The notes under the pieces are model-generated. The model had not been told where the DNA came from, did not search any database, and saw only the letters and a list, made by a program, of their open reading frames with translations. Shown here piece by piece: positions 7,780 through 17,500 of a DNA stretch of 64,000 nt (position 1 is the first letter of the stretch; every line of letters begins with the position of its first letter). Source of the stretch: Terrabacter sp. Root85 (GTDB lineage: Bacteria > Actinomycetota > Actinomycetes > Actinomycetales > Dermatophilaceae); assembly GCF_001429185.1 (NCBI RefSeq), contig NZ_LMIW01000015.1, positions 1-64,000 of the forward strand, written 5' to 3'. The position numbers and the translations under genes are program-made.

Positions 7780-8499
7780 ATGGCCAAGGACCTCGTGGTT
7801 CCCCTCGCGCCGAACGTCTGGCGCATCCCGCTCGTGCGCGACCTCGTCAACGGTTTCATCCTGCGCGACGACGACGGCCAGGTGACGCTCGTCGACATGG
7901 GCCTGTCGAGCTCGGGGCCCAAGGTCATCGCGGCCCTGGGCGCCATCGGGGCGGCCCCCGCCGACGTCACCCGCCTGCTGCTGACCCACGCCCACCCCGA
8001 CCACGCGGGCGGGGCGGCGCACGTGGCCCGCGAGACGGGACGCGGCTTCACGATCCACCACGACGACGCGGCATACGCCGTCGAGGGGTCCTCGCCGCCG
8101 CGTGACCGCACCTTCCTGCTCGGTCGCCTCTTCGACCGCTTCTCCCGGCCCGGCCGCGACTTCGAGCCGCTCACCGTCGAGCGAGAGATGACCGACGGTG
8201 AGGTGCTCCCCATCGCCGGCGGCCTCCGGGTCGTGCACACTCCCGGGCACTCCCCCGGGCACGTGCCGCTGCTCCACGAGGAGTCGCGCACGCTCATCAC
8301 GGGCGACGCGATCTTCAACGTCATGGGCCTGCGCTGGCCCGTCAAGTCCTTCTGCACCGACTTCCGCATGACCCAGCAGACCGCTCACCTGCTCGGCGAG
8401 CTCGACTACGACGTCGCTGCGTTCACGCACGGCACCGAGCTGCGCGACCGGCCGCGCGAGGCCATCCGCACCTTCCTCGGGAGGCACCGCCCGTCCTGA
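7780..8499 (+). CDS. MBL-fold metallo-hydrolase
   Basis: A 239-residue metallo-beta-lactamase fold enzyme. HAHPDH at residues 70-75 is the zinc ligand signature; the third His lies in HTPGHSPGH near residue 150, the bridging Asp in ITGDAIF and the last His in FTHGTEL. Soluble and without signal peptide; substrate not predictable (glyoxalase II, lactonase and thioesterase relatives share these motifs). A TAGGGT box at 7768-7773 lies 6 nt before the ATG and no Shine-Dalgarno is visible, so translation is probably leaderless. Confidence 0.9.
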   Translation: MAKDLVVPLAPNVWRIPLVRDLVNGFILRDDDGQVTLVDMGLSSSGPKVIAALGAIGAAPADVTRLLLTHAHPDHAGGAAHVARETGRGFTIHHDDAAYAVEGSSPPRDRTFLLGRLFDRFSRPGRDFEPLTVEREMTDGEVLPIAGGLRVVHTPGHSPGHVPLLHEESRTLITGDAIFNVMGLRWPVKSFCTDFRMTQQTAHLLGELDYDVAAFTHGTELRDRPREAIRTFLGRHRPS

Positions 8500-8523
8500 C
8501 GCGACGGGCCACGATCCACAGAG

Positions 8524-8543
8524 CTGTCCACAACTGTGGACAG
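8524..8543. repeat. 8-bp perfect inverted repeat with DnaA-box-like sequence
   Basis: CTGTCCAC-AACT-GTGGACAG is a perfect dyad 25 bp after the metallo-hydrolase stop and 43 bp before the F420-type oxidoreductase start. Each arm resembles a DnaA box (TTGTCCACA in high-GC actinobacteria) with one mismatch. It could be a terminator stem, an operator or a DnaA-titrating site; no T-run follows. Confidence 0.45.
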
Positions 8544-8585
8544 ACCTTGTACACGCAGTGCCTCGAGAATGGGTAGGTCCCCTGC

Positions 8586-9572
8586 GTGACGAACTTCGGA
8601 TACACCCTGATGACCGAGCAGAGCGGCCCCAAGGACCTCGTCCGCTGGGCGGTGCGCGCCGAGGAGGTCGGCTTCGACCTCGCGGTCTCGAGCGACCACT
8701 ACTCCCCCTGGCTCACGGAGCAGGGGCACGCGCCGTACGCGTGGTCGGTGCTCGGCGCCGTGGCGCAGGCCACCGAGCGCCTCGAGCTCATGACCTACGT
8801 GACGTGCCCGACGATGCGCTACCACCCGGCCGTCGTCGCGCAGAAGTCGGCGACGATGCAGCTGCTCTCCGACGGCCGCTTCACGCTGGGCCTCGGCAGC
8901 GGCGAGAGCCTGAACGAGCACGTCGTCGGCGAGGGCTGGCCCGGCGTCGTGACCCGCCAGGAGATGCTCGTCGAGGCCATCGAGATCATCCGCCAGCTGC
9001 ACTCCGGCGAGCTCGTGACCCACCACGGCGAGTACTTCGACGTCGACTCGGCGCGCATCTGGGACCTGCCGGACATCCTCGTCCCGGTGGCCGTGGCCGT
9101 CAGCGGCGACGCGTCGATCGAGCGGCTCGCCCCGCTCGCCGACCACATGATCGCGGTGCAGCCTGAGGCGGAGCTCGTCGAGACGTGGAACCGCACCGAC
9201 GGCGCCGAGCGCATCGGCTCCGGCGCCCGCGCCATCGGCCAGATCCCGATCAGCTGGGACCCCGACCGCGACGCGGCGGTGGCCCGGGCCCACGAGCAGT
9301 TCCGCTGGTTCGGCGGCGGCTGGTCGGTCAACGCCGACCTGCCCACCCCGGCCGGCTTCGCCGGTGCCACACAGTTCGTGCGCCCCGAGGACGTCGCGGC
9401 CTCGATCCCGTGCGGGCCCGACCTCGACGCGATCGTCGAGGCCGTGCGCCCCTACTGGGAGGCGGGCTTCACCGACATCGCCCTGGTCCAGATCGGCGGG
9501 GACGCCCAGGCGCGCTTCCTCGACGAGGCCGCCGGGCCGCTGCTCGAGAAGCTGCGGGCCGCCGCCGGCTGA
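8586..9572 (+). CDS. LLM-class F420-dependent oxidoreductase (FGD-like subfamily)
   Basis: A 328-residue TIM-barrel protein of the subgroup close to F420-dependent glucose-6-phosphate dehydrogenase: early SSDHYSPW, the CPTMRYHP and LGLGSGESLNEHV motifs and a C-terminal IALVQIGGDAQ. Such enzymes move hydride between F420 and an alcohol or other small molecule. The exact substrate cannot be read from the sequence; it may be a paralogue rather than FGD itself. GTG 8586 is used. The gene ends inside the first copy of a 19-bp tandem repeat shared with the convergent DUF4395 gene. Confidence 0.85.
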   Translation: MTNFGYTLMTEQSGPKDLVRWAVRAEEVGFDLAVSSDHYSPWLTEQGHAPYAWSVLGAVAQATERLELMTYVTCPTMRYHPAVVAQKSATMQLLSDGRFTLGLGSGESLNEHVVGEGWPGVVTRQEMLVEAIEIIRQLHSGELVTHHGEYFDVDSARIWDLPDILVPVAVAVSGDASIERLAPLADHMIAVQPEAELVETWNRTDGAERIGSGARAIGQIPISWDPDRDAAVARAHEQFRWFGGGWSVNADLPTPAGFAGATQFVRPEDVAASIPCGPDLDAIVEAVRPYWEAGFTDIALVQIGGDAQARFLDEAAGPLLEKLRAAAG

Positions 9573-9644
9573 CGGTCAGGCCGCCGACTGAGGGTCAGAC
9601 CGCCTGCTGAGGGTCAGGCCGCCGGCTGGCGGTCAGGCCGCCTG
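9569..9644. repeat. 19-bp tandem repeat, four copies, across two convergent stop codons
   Basis: Four units of the form CTGAGGGTCAGGCCGCCGG occupy 9569-9587, 9588-9606, 9607-9625 and 9626-9644 with 1-4 differences each. The first unit contains the TGA of the F420-type oxidoreductase and the last contains the reverse-strand TGA of the DUF4395 gene. Units 1-3 carry TGA on the plus strand and all units carry a stop on the minus strand. Confidence 0.9.
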
Positions 9645-10169
9645 CTGGCCCGCGCGCTCGGCGACGAGGCGCTCACGACGCTTCGTGATGTCGGCGCACT
9701 CGAGGCAGACCTCCTCGGGGATGACGCCGAGGCGCATCAGGCCCGAGAAGAGGATGCAGCCGACGCAGATGCCGAGGATCGACTCGAGCGCCGGGAAGAG
9801 CACCATGATGGCGCCGATGACGACGACGGCGACGATGACCCCCGTGGAGCCGGTGACGAGGGAGATGACCCAGAGCGCGGTCGCGGCGACCGTCATGACC
9901 GCACCGATGGCCGCCGCGAACCGCTTGGGCGGACCAGCCGTCGGTCGCTTCGGCGCGGAGACGGCGGGTCGGATCCACCGCTGCACGAGCCGGGCGATCG
10001 GGCTGACCCGGGGTCCGAGCGTGGCCCGCAGGCTGAAGTCCACGGCGAGGCCGGCGTAGAGCCACCACTGCTGGGTCGCGAGGGCGACGACGCCGATGAC
10101 GAGCACGACGGCGGCGATGAGCCGGACCGTGATCTCGTCGACGACGGCGGGGAAGCGCGAGGAACTCAT
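9633..10169 (-). CDS. DUF4395 family membrane protein
   Basis: A 178-residue membrane protein with four hydrophobic segments (about 15-35, 40-58, 90-112, 115-150). It carries the DUF4395 hallmarks FPAVVDEITVRL near the N-terminus and LESILGICVGC later; the C-terminal GICVGC and CLEC cysteine pairs are conserved in many members and could form disulfides or bind metal. In other actinobacteria DUF4395 genes often sit beside thioredoxin or rhodanese genes, suggesting redox work; here the neighbours are an MFS exporter and an oxidoreductase. A CATAAT box at 10176-10181 lies 6 nt from the ATG, suggesting a leaderless transcript separate from the upstream MFS gene. Confidence 0.85.
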   Translation of the reverse strand: MSSSRFPAVVDEITVRLIAAVVLVIGVVALATQQWWLYAGLAVDFSLRATLGPRVSPIARLVQRWIRPAVSAPKRPTAGPPKRFAAAIGAVMTVAATALWVISLVTGSTGVIVAVVVIGAIMVLFPALESILGICVGCILFSGLMRLGVIPEEVCLECADITKRRERLVAERAGQQAA

Positions 10170-10175
10170 CCCTGC

Positions 10176-10206
10176 ATTATGCACTACATAAGACGAGGTT
10201 ATGCAA
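10176..10206 (-). promoter_or_regulatory. AT-rich promoter candidate for the DUF4395 gene
   Basis: On the minus strand a TTGCAT near 10206 is followed 19 nt later by CATAAT (extended TG-CATAAT) at 10176-10181, then 6 nt to the ATG. This is one of the most AT-rich stretches in the region. The 19-nt spacer is longer than ideal, so the -35 assignment is uncertain. Confidence 0.45.
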
Positions 10207-10216
10207 CCCTGGGCGA

Positions 10217-11737
10217 TCAGCGCGGGCGCAGCACCCGCAGGGCGATGACCGCGCAGGCCACGAAGAGGGCGGCGCCCACGCCGGACACGACGGCGAGGCT
10301 GGCCGTGAACGCCTCCTGGGCCGCGGTGACGAGGCCGCGGGCGGCCTCGGCCGACAGGGTCGTCGCCGTGCGGACGGCGCCGGCGAGGGAGTCGAGCGCG
10401 GCGGCGGCGCTCCCGCCGTGCGCGGCGGCATACGGCGCCAGCTGGTCGCGGTAGACGAACGTCGCGAGGGAGCCCAGCCCGGCGATGCCCACGGCGATCC
10501 CGAACTCACCCGACGTCTCGGACATCGAGGCGACCGATCCGGCGCGCTCCGGCGGCGCCGACTGCATCATGACGCCCATCGTCAACGTCGACGGGAGCAT
10601 GATCCCGAAGGAGGTCAGGCACATGCCGAAGACGAGCAGGCCGAGGCCCTGGGCCGGGCCGACCTGCGTGTAGAGCGCGAGACCCGCGGCGCAGACGAGC
10701 AGGCCGGTGGCCATGGTGCGCGCCGTGCCGAGCCGGTGGGCGATCCGCGCCGACGAGGACGCACCGACGAGCAGGGCGATGTTGGCCGGGAGCATCGTGA
10801 GGCCGGCGCCCAGCGGGTCGAGGCCCGCGACGAGCTGCAGCCACTGCGAGCTGAGGAACGACACACCGGCCATGACCACGCCACCGACGAGCATCACCGC
10901 GAGCGCCGTCGAGAAGGCGCGGCTGCGGAAGAGCGTCAGGTCGACGAGCGGGTTGGCGATGCGCCGCTGACGACGGACGAACACGAGGCCGAGGGCGCAC
11001 CCGACCGACATCGTCAGGAGGGCCGTCGTCGTGTCGCCGCCGCGGGCGATCTCCTTGAAGCCGTAGATGACCGGCAGGATCGCGGCGAGCGACAGGACCG
11101 AGCTGACCACGTCGACCGGGGCGCCGGCGTGCCGGTCGGACTCCGGCAGGACGCGACGGCCGACGACGACGAGCAGCAGCATGAACGGGACGCCGAGCAG
11201 GAACGCCGAGCCCCACCAGAAGTGCTGGAGCAGGACACCGCCGACGAGCGGACCCACGGCCATGCCACCCATGAAGCACGAGTACCAGACGCCGATCGCC
11301 GTCATCATCGCCTTCTCGTCGGTGAAGATCGTCCGGATCAGGCCCATCGTCGACGGCATGAGCGTGGCGCCGGCGATGCCGAGCATCGCGCGCCAGAAGA
11401 TCAGCTGACCGGGGCTCGACGCGTAGGCGGCCGCCGCGCTCGCGACGCCGAAGGCCACCGCGCCGATGAGCAGGAGGCGCTTGCGCCCGATGCGGTCACC
11501 GACCGCGCCCATCGTCACGAGGAAGCCGGCGAGGACGAAGGAGTAGATGTCGAGCATCCACAGCTGCTGGGTCGTCGTGGCGCCGAGGTCGGCGGACAGC
11601 TCGGGCAGCGCGAGGTAGAGGACGCTGACGTCGAGCGAGAGGAGCAGGGCCGTCAGGGCCAGGACCCCGAGGGCGACCCACTGCCGGCGGGTCGGCCGCG
11701 AGGTGGACAGGGTCTGGGGCCGCGAAGTCGTCGTCAT
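10217..11737 (-). CDS. MFS transporter, DHA2/QacA-SmvA type drug efflux
   Basis: A 506-residue protein with about 14 transmembrane segments. After a short Thr/Ser/Arg N-terminus, helix 1 has LLSLDVSVLYLALP, the D-V/I-T/S-x-V-x-x-A-L-P pattern (motif D1) of the QacA/SmvA/EmrB group; motif A is GDRIGRKRLL. Substrates of relatives are lipophilic cations and antiseptics; natural substrate unknown. A GAGGG lies just upstream of ATG 11737. A long loop (about 420-460) rich in Ala precedes the last helix. No regulator gene is adjacent, which is unusual for this class. Confidence 0.88.
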   Translation of the reverse strand: MTTTSRPQTLSTSRPTRRQWVALGVLALTALLLSLDVSVLYLALPELSADLGATTTQQLWMLDIYSFVLAGFLVTMGAVGDRIGRKRLLLIGAVAFGVASAAAAYASSPGQLIFWRAMLGIAGATLMPSTMGLIRTIFTDEKAMMTAIGVWYSCFMGGMAVGPLVGGVLLQHFWWGSAFLLGVPFMLLLVVVGRRVLPESDRHAGAPVDVVSSVLSLAAILPVIYGFKEIARGGDTTTALLTMSVGCALGLVFVRRQRRIANPLVDLTLFRSRAFSTALAVMLVGGVVMAGVSFLSSQWLQLVAGLDPLGAGLTMLPANIALLVGASSSARIAHRLGTARTMATGLLVCAAGLALYTQVGPAQGLGLLVFGMCLTSFGIMLPSTLTMGVMMQSAPPERAGSVASMSETSGEFGIAVGIAGLGSLATFVYRDQLAPYAAAHGGSAAAALDSLAGAVRTATTLSAEAARGLVTAAQEAFTASLAVVSGVGAALFVACAVIALRVLRPR

Positions 11738-11817
11738 GCCCTCACGTCGAACGGGCCCGCGCCGTCTCGACACGGCCGCGCGAAATCGGTGTCGGCCGGG
11801 CGGCATACGCTGGCGAC

Positions 11818-12615
11818 ATGGCTCTACACATCGGTGCGCACGTCGACCAGGAGGACCCGATCGCGGAGGCGAAGGCGCGCGGGGCGTCACTCTCGCAGCT
11901 CTTCCTCGGAGACCCGCAGAGCTACAAGGGCCCCGTGATCCGGTATGCCGGTGGCGCGGCAGCGCTCAAGGCCGACGCCGAGGCCGCGGGCATCGACCTC
12001 TACGTCCACGCGCCCTATCCGATCAACGTCGCCAGCCTCAACAACCGCATCCGCATCCCAGGCCGCAAGCTGCTCCAGCAGCACCTGACCGCCGCGGCCG
12101 AGATCGGCGCCAAGGGCGTCATCGTGCACGGGGGCCACCTCGGCGCCGACGAGGACGCCGCCACGGGCTTCGACAACTGGCGCAAGTGCGTCGACGGCCT
12201 CGACCTGCCGGTGCCGCTCCTCATCGAGAACACCGCGGGCGGCGACAACGCCATGGCCCGCCGGCTCGAGGCCATCGCCCGGCTCTGGGACGCCATCGGC
12301 TCGGCGTCCGGCAGCGACCAGGTCGGCTTCTGCCTCGACACCTGCCACGCCCACGCCGGCGGCAACGACCTCGGCACCGTCGTCGACGAGGTGCGCGCCA
12401 TCACCGGGCGCATCGACCTCGTCCACGCCAACGACTCGCGCGACGAGTTCGACTCGGGCGCCGACCGCCACACGAACTTCGGCTCCGGGCACATCGCCGG
12501 CGAGGCTCTCGCTGGCGTCATCCGCGCGGCAGGGGCGCCCGTCGTGTGCGAAACACCGGGCGGACTCGAGGGCCAGACGGCCGATATCGCGTGGCTGAGG
12601 TCACAGGTCGACTGA
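11818..12615 (+). CDS. nfo: deoxyribonuclease IV (AP endonuclease, EndoIV family)
   Basis: A 265-residue TIM-barrel enzyme that cuts DNA 5' to abasic sites in base-excision repair using three zinc ions. Family signatures are all present: HAPYPIN, VHGGH, LLIENTAGG, CLDTCHAHAGG, VHANDSRDEFDSG and DRHTNFGSGHI, the last two forming the metal-binding EndoIV signature 3. Slightly shorter than E. coli Nfo (285). A TACGCT -10-like box at 11806-11811, itself part of a GGCATACGCT decamer, lies 6 nt from the ATG with no Shine-Dalgarno, so the message is probably leaderless. Confidence 0.95.
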   Translation: MALHIGAHVDQEDPIAEAKARGASLSQLFLGDPQSYKGPVIRYAGGAAALKADAEAAGIDLYVHAPYPINVASLNNRIRIPGRKLLQQHLTAAAEIGAKGVIVHGGHLGADEDAATGFDNWRKCVDGLDLPVPLLIENTAGGDNAMARRLEAIARLWDAIGSASGSDQVGFCLDTCHAHAGGNDLGTVVDEVRAITGRIDLVHANDSRDEFDSGADRHTNFGSGHIAGEALAGVIRAAGAPVVCETPGGLEGQTADIAWLRSQVD

Positions 12616-12690
12616 TTCCGTCGTTTCCCAGCCCGGTCTCAGGAATTCCTGACCGTCTCTTTACCCAACGGACTCGCGCGGGCCCCTAGG

Positions 12691-13521
12691 TTACTCAGGG
12701 GTTGCGAACGGGTCGCCGACGATGCCGGCTCCTCGCCTCCGCACGCTTGCGCCGCGTCCCGCCATCCCCTCCTCGGTGGCGGGCCGCGGCGCTCGTGCGT
12801 TCGCCATCCGGTCCGCTAGGAGCACGGCGACCCTCAGCTGCTCCGGGGTGGGCCGCACGACGTGGGTCGACGCGGTCACCCGGAAGTGACCGACGACGTC
12901 GGTGCCGCGACGGACGACGACCGCCGTGTAACCGTCGGTGGGCAGCCCGGTGCGCTCGACAGGGAGCCGTCGTCCTCCCGTCGTCACCTGGCCGTCAGCC
13001 CCGATGACGGCGTCGTTCCAGCGGGGGTGACCCGTGTCCCACGTGCAGCGGTCGGCACCGAGCACCGTGGTGATCGCGGTCGCGATGGCTGCGGACCGGG
13101 CCTGCTCGGTCGTGTCGGGCGGCAGGTCGAGCAGCTGGGTCAAGCCGGAGATGTAGCCGTCCCGGCGCTGGGCGGCGGCCTGCTGGCGACGCCCCCACAG
13201 CGCGATCTCGGTGACGGCTAGGCCCACGACGACGAGCGCCAGGGCGAGCTCGAGGTCGTCCCGGTGGTGGATCGAGAGCGAGTAGAACGGCTCCGTGAGG
13301 AAGAAGTCGAAGGCACCGGCGGCCGCGAGCGCCGCGGCGACACCGGCGACCCGGTCGCCCGTGGCGGCGGCCGCGACGACCGTGAGGACGAGCACCATGG
13401 CGGCGGTGCTCTGGTTCATCCCGTCGCGGAACAGGCCGAGGGCGGCACCCACGACGATCGGCAGGAGCAGGGCCGCCCCTCGCGTCGGCGCGCGGTGCTC
13501 GGCGAGCCAGTCAGTGGTCAT
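12691..13521 (-). CDS. DUF4118 (KdpD-type) membrane protein
   Basis: A 276-residue protein with four hydrophobic segments in the first 120 residues ending FYSLSIHHRDDLELALALVVVG, the DUF4118 four-helix module found in KdpD sensors. The C-terminal 150 residues are soluble and GAF-like in layout but have no kinase H, N or G boxes, so it is not a histidine kinase. Frequent in actinobacteria as a stand-alone protein; function unknown. ATG 13521 is chosen because it directly precedes the membrane module; the frame opens upstream without a good start signal. Confidence 0.75.
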   Translation of the reverse strand: MTTDWLAEHRAPTRGAALLLPIVVGAALGLFRDGMNQSTAAMVLVLTVVAAAATGDRVAGVAAALAAAGAFDFFLTEPFYSLSIHHRDDLELALALVVVGLAVTEIALWGRRQQAAAQRRDGYISGLTQLLDLPPDTTEQARSAAIATAITTVLGADRCTWDTGHPRWNDAVIGADGQVTTGGRRLPVERTGLPTDGYTAVVVRRGTDVVGHFRVTASTHVVRPTPEQLRVAVLLADRMANARAPRPATEEGMAGRGASVRRRGAGIVGDPFATPE

Positions 13522-13651
13522 GACTCCACGCAACACCCGCCGCTCCGGGCGAGAGGCCCGGCACCGGGCGTCCTGACGCGATCTTGACGCCATCCTGACG
13601 ACGCGGGAGTACAAAGGGTGAGGACGACGACCCCGAGCCAGGAGGATCCCC

Positions 13652-14056
13652 GTGAGCGGGACCGGAAGCACCGACGACCCATGGGTCCTGCGCACCCCGC
13701 CGGGCACCTCGGAGTACACGATGCACCGCGCCGACGACACTGAGCCGCCGCAGCTCGTCTGCCAGGTGGGCTCGACGCGACTGACCTACGACGCTCGGGT
13801 CGTCGACGACCTCCACGCGTGGCTGAGGGAGCAGGGTGACTGGGTCCCGCTCGGGGCCGCCGACGAGCAGAAGCCGGCCAAGGAAGGCACGGTGGAGGCC
13901 TGGGCGCGGTCGGAGACCAACCCGGTCGGTGGCTGGTACGGCCTGCGCAAGGGCTACCGAGGGCGCGTCGGCATGTACCTGCCTCCCCTGCTCGAGGAAC
14001 TCGGTCTCGCCGAGGTGGAGCACCAGCCGCGCAACAACCGGATGCGCGCATGCTGA
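13652..14056 (+). CDS. conserved actinobacterial protein of about 130 residues
   Basis: 134 residues, soluble, starting GTG with AGGAGG 6-8 nt upstream. Strongly patterned blocks (DDPWVLRTPPGTSEY, GDWVPLGAADEQK, NPVGGWYGLRKGYRGRFG-like) are ones I recognise from a widespread actinobacterial family without known function (possibly DUF6855; the number is from memory). It contains a WLREQGDW helix-turn segment and many Trp/Tyr. The 3' end overlaps the DUF3224 gene by 7 bp, so the two are co-translated. Intergenic DNA upstream has a TTGACG and a TACAAA 20 nt apart, a loose promoter match. Confidence 0.6.
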   Translation: MSGTGSTDDPWVLRTPPGTSEYTMHRADDTEPPQLVCQVGSTRLTYDARVVDDLHAWLREQGDWVPLGAADEQKPAKEGTVEAWARSETNPVGGWYGLRKGYRGRVGMYLPPLLEELGLAEVEHQPRNNRMRAC

Positions 14057-14451
14057 GCAGCTCGACCTTCACGACGTCCGACTTCGACGTCACCGACTAC
14101 GTCCCGGACGTGACGACGGCCCTGCCCACCGGGCACCTGCGGATGCGCAAGACGTATGCCGGTGACGTCGAGGGGCGCAGCGTCACGCAGTTCACGTCGG
14201 CCTTCGACCAGACCTCCGGTGTCGGCACGTACGTCGCCCTCGAGTCCTTCGAGGGCACGGTCGCCGGGCGCCACGGCGCCTTCAACTTCGTGCACGCGGC
14301 CTCGACCAGCGGCGCGGACCGCGCGAACGAGTACGGCCTCATCGTCCCCGGAAGCGGGACCGAGGAGCTCGCCGACATCGAGGGCTCGGTGCGCCTCACG
14401 GTCGACTCCGACGGCACCCACCGGATGGACTTCGACCACAACCTCGGGTGA
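14050..14451 (+). CDS. DUF3224 domain protein
   Basis: A 133-residue beta-rich protein: alternating strands, the block MRKTYAGDVEGRS, then GTYVALESFEGTVAGRHGAFNFVHA, matching DUF3224 (small beta-barrels related to allene-oxide-cyclase-like folds). No enzymatic activity is established. ATG 14050 overlaps the preceding gene's last codons by 7 nt, indicating coupling. Followed by a strong bidirectional terminator. Confidence 0.85.
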   Translation: MLSSSTFTTSDFDVTDYVPDVTTALPTGHLRMRKTYAGDVEGRSVTQFTSAFDQTSGVGTYVALESFEGTVAGRHGAFNFVHAASTSGADRANEYGLIVPGSGTEELADIEGSVRLTVDSDGTHRMDFDHNLG

Positions 14452-14455
14452 GGAC

Positions 14456-14502
14456 GCAGCAGAGCGGCGCGGGGAGGCGTGTTCCCCGCGCCGCTCTGCT
14501 GC
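14456..14502. terminator. strong bidirectional terminator hairpin
   Basis: A perfect 20-bp stem (14456-14475 with 14483-14502, arms beginning GCAGCAGAGCGG) and a 7-nt loop lies between the convergent DUF3224 and GH92 genes. There is no T-run, which is common for GC-rich actinobacterial terminators. Confidence 0.85.
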
Positions 14503-14514
14503 GGTGCCTCCGGG

Positions 14515-17500
14515 CTAGCCGACCGTGACGGTGAGCGAGCTCAGCACGTCGGACCGGGAGTCCGAGACGAGGACCCGCACCGTGTAGGTGCCGGCGGCGG
14601 CCCACGTGTGGCCGCCCGTGACGGTGGCCGTGCCGTCGGCCGCCGTCGTCACCGTCGCGTCCTCGGTCACGGTGCCGTCGCCCCACTGGACCCGGGCCGT
14701 GTAGCCGGTGTCCGCGGGGACGCCGCCCGACGCAGTGCCCAGCGTGACGTCGGTGTCGGCGCCGGTCGCCGCGGTGGCGTCGGAAGCGGCCGCGACGGTG
14801 AGGGCCGAGCCGTTGTCGGCGACGGCGAACACGTGGATCCGTCCGGCCGTCGTCGGGTCGCCGGTCTGCGTCGCCAGGGTCACCGACTCGACCGTCTTGC
14901 CGGCCGGCACCGTGAGCGGCGCGGTGGCGAACAGCTTGGCGCGGCAGCCGTCGGTGCCCGTGCCGTTGAGGCGGTAGGCCATCTCGATGGCCACGGTGTT
15001 GCCGAACTGCGCGGATCCGCACCAGTCGCCGTACTGCACCGGGTAGCTCGTCGTCGAGCCGTCGGTGAAGCGCACCGTGGCGGTCGTGTCCTGGTTGCGC
15101 TGCGTGCCCGTGCCGATGAGCGACAGCTTCGTCGCCCCGGGGGCCAGCGTCACGGGCAGGGTCTGACCCGCACCCGTCGCGTTGTCCTTCTCGCCGACCG
15201 GGATGCCCGGCATCGAGAACCGGAGGTCGGTCCCCGGCACCGTGAGCAGCTTGCCGGGCACGCCACCTGCGGCAGCGAGAGCTGCACGGGACAGGCCCGC
15301 GTCCTTGCCGTCGCAGTGGACGACGTCGCCGACGTTGCCGAAGCACACGGAGTCGAACCCGGCGGCATACGCCGGCGTGGACGCCTGGTGCACGGTCACG
15401 GCGCCGAGGGCGGAGCCGCTGTCGTTCGCCGTCGCGACGGTGACCTTCGGCTGGTACGGCCCGGGCTTGGCCCACGTGTGGGTGCCACGGACGGTGTACG
15501 AGCCGAGGTCGCCGGGCTCGATGGTGCCCGCCGAGCTCGTGCCGTCACCCCAGGCGATGGTCGCCGTGGCCGAGTCGGCCGGGTAGGTGCCCTGGCCGAC
15601 GCCACCCGAGAAGGTGGCGACGGTGCCCGACCAGGAGGTGTCCTCCGAGACCTCGAACGGCTCGACCGCCGAGACCTTGAGCCCGGTGTTCTGGGCCTTG
15701 GAGCCGTCGGTGAGCAGCTCGAGCTCGGAGAGGTTCGCTGCCGCACCACCCGCGGTCGCCGTGACGACGAGGCGGTAGGTCGTGAACGTCCCCGTGTGCG
15801 CGATCTCGAACGGACGCGTCTGCACCCGCCACGGGAAGACCTGCGCCGTCCGCGTGTCGAGCGTCTGCCAGGTCGCGCCGTCGTCCTTGCTGCCCTCGAG
15901 GCGCCACGCCGACGGGTCGCCGGCCTTGGGACCCGAGGTGACGGTGTACCAGGTGGCGCGCTGGCCGACGCCGGAGAGGGCGAAGGTCACCGACGGCGTA
16001 CCCGTGGTGAAGGCCACCGACGTCCGCGACGTGTTGTCGAAGAGCGCCTTGGCGTCGGCACCCGACGCGAGGTCGGTCGCCGTCGCGGTGCCGCGGCCGG
16101 GACCGGTCGCGTCCTTGAGCGGCGTCGGCGCCTCGGTGCCCTGCGTCAGCGACGGCGGGGCGTCCTGGGCACGGGAGCCGAAGTCGGACGGCTTGGCACC
16201 CATCGCGAAGTCGACCGTGGTCGGGCCGGTGAGCTCGTCCTGGCTGATCGAGACGCTCTTGTGCTTCTTGCCGTCGACGGTGACGCCCTGCACGTAGATG
16301 TTGTGCTCGGAGTTGCCGGGCGCGTTGACGACGAGGTCGCCCTGCGTGCGCTTGACCGTCACCTGGTCGAACTTCGGCGAGCCGATGGCCCAGTTGGCCG
16401 AGCCGACCTGCAGCGGGTAGATGCCGAGCGAGGAGAGGACGTACCAAGCCGACATCTCGCCGTTGTCCTCGTCGCCCGGGTAGCCCTGGCCGATCTCGCC
16501 GCCGACGTAGAGGCGGCGCATGATCTCGCGGACCTTCTCGGCCGTCTTCCACTGCTGGCCGGTCCAGTCGTACATGTAGGCGATGTGGTGGCTCACCTGG
16601 TTGCTCTGGCCGAGCTGGCCCATGCGGACGTCGCGAGCCTCGAGCATCTCGTGGATGACGCCGCCGTAGCCGCCGGGCTTCGTCGCCGTCTCCGGCGTCG
16701 CGAAGAACGTGTCGAGCTTCTTGGCGAGCGCGTCACGGCCGCCGTAGAGGTTCGCGAGGCCGATGCCGTCGAAGGGCGCGTGGAAGGCGAAGTTCCAGGC
16801 GTTCGTCTCGGTGTAGTCGCCGCCCCAGTCCTCGGGGTCGAAGCTCGACGGGAAGGTGCCGTCGGCGCCGCGGCCCTGGAAGAAGCCGACCTTCGGGTTG
16901 AAGAGGTTGCCGTAGTGCGTCGCCCGCTCGAGGAAGTACGTCGACTCCTCGGCGAGCTGGGCGCGGCGCGACGTCGGCGTGGCCGGGTCCTTGGCGAGCT
17001 TGGCCGCCATGGTGCCGATGCCGAAGTCGTTGACGAGGCCCTCGAGACCCCACGAGACGCTCTCGCCCGTGTCGGTGCTCGTGTAGCCGAGGAAGGTGGA
17101 CGTGTCGAGACCCTTTCGACCGACCGCGCTCGACGTCGGCAGGACCGTCGCGTTCTTGACGGCGGCGTCGTAGGCCGCGAGCGGGTCGGGCAGCTTGACG
17201 CCCTTGGCGTACGCGTCGGCGAACGCCACGTCCGAGCTCGTGCCGGTCATGAGGTCGGCGTAGCCCGGCGAGCTCCACCGCGCGACCCAGCCGCCGTCGC
17301 GGTACTGCTGCACGAAGCCGTCGGCGATCTCGGCCGCCACCTCCGGGTAGAGCAGGCTGTAGGCCGGCCACACGGTGCGGTAGGTGTCCCAGAAGCCGTT
17401 GTTGACGTAGATCTTGCCGTCCTTGACGGCGGCGTTCGTCGTCGTCGCCGTGGCCGAACCGCTCTTGGCCGCAACGGGGCTCGCGTACTGGTAGCGCGGG

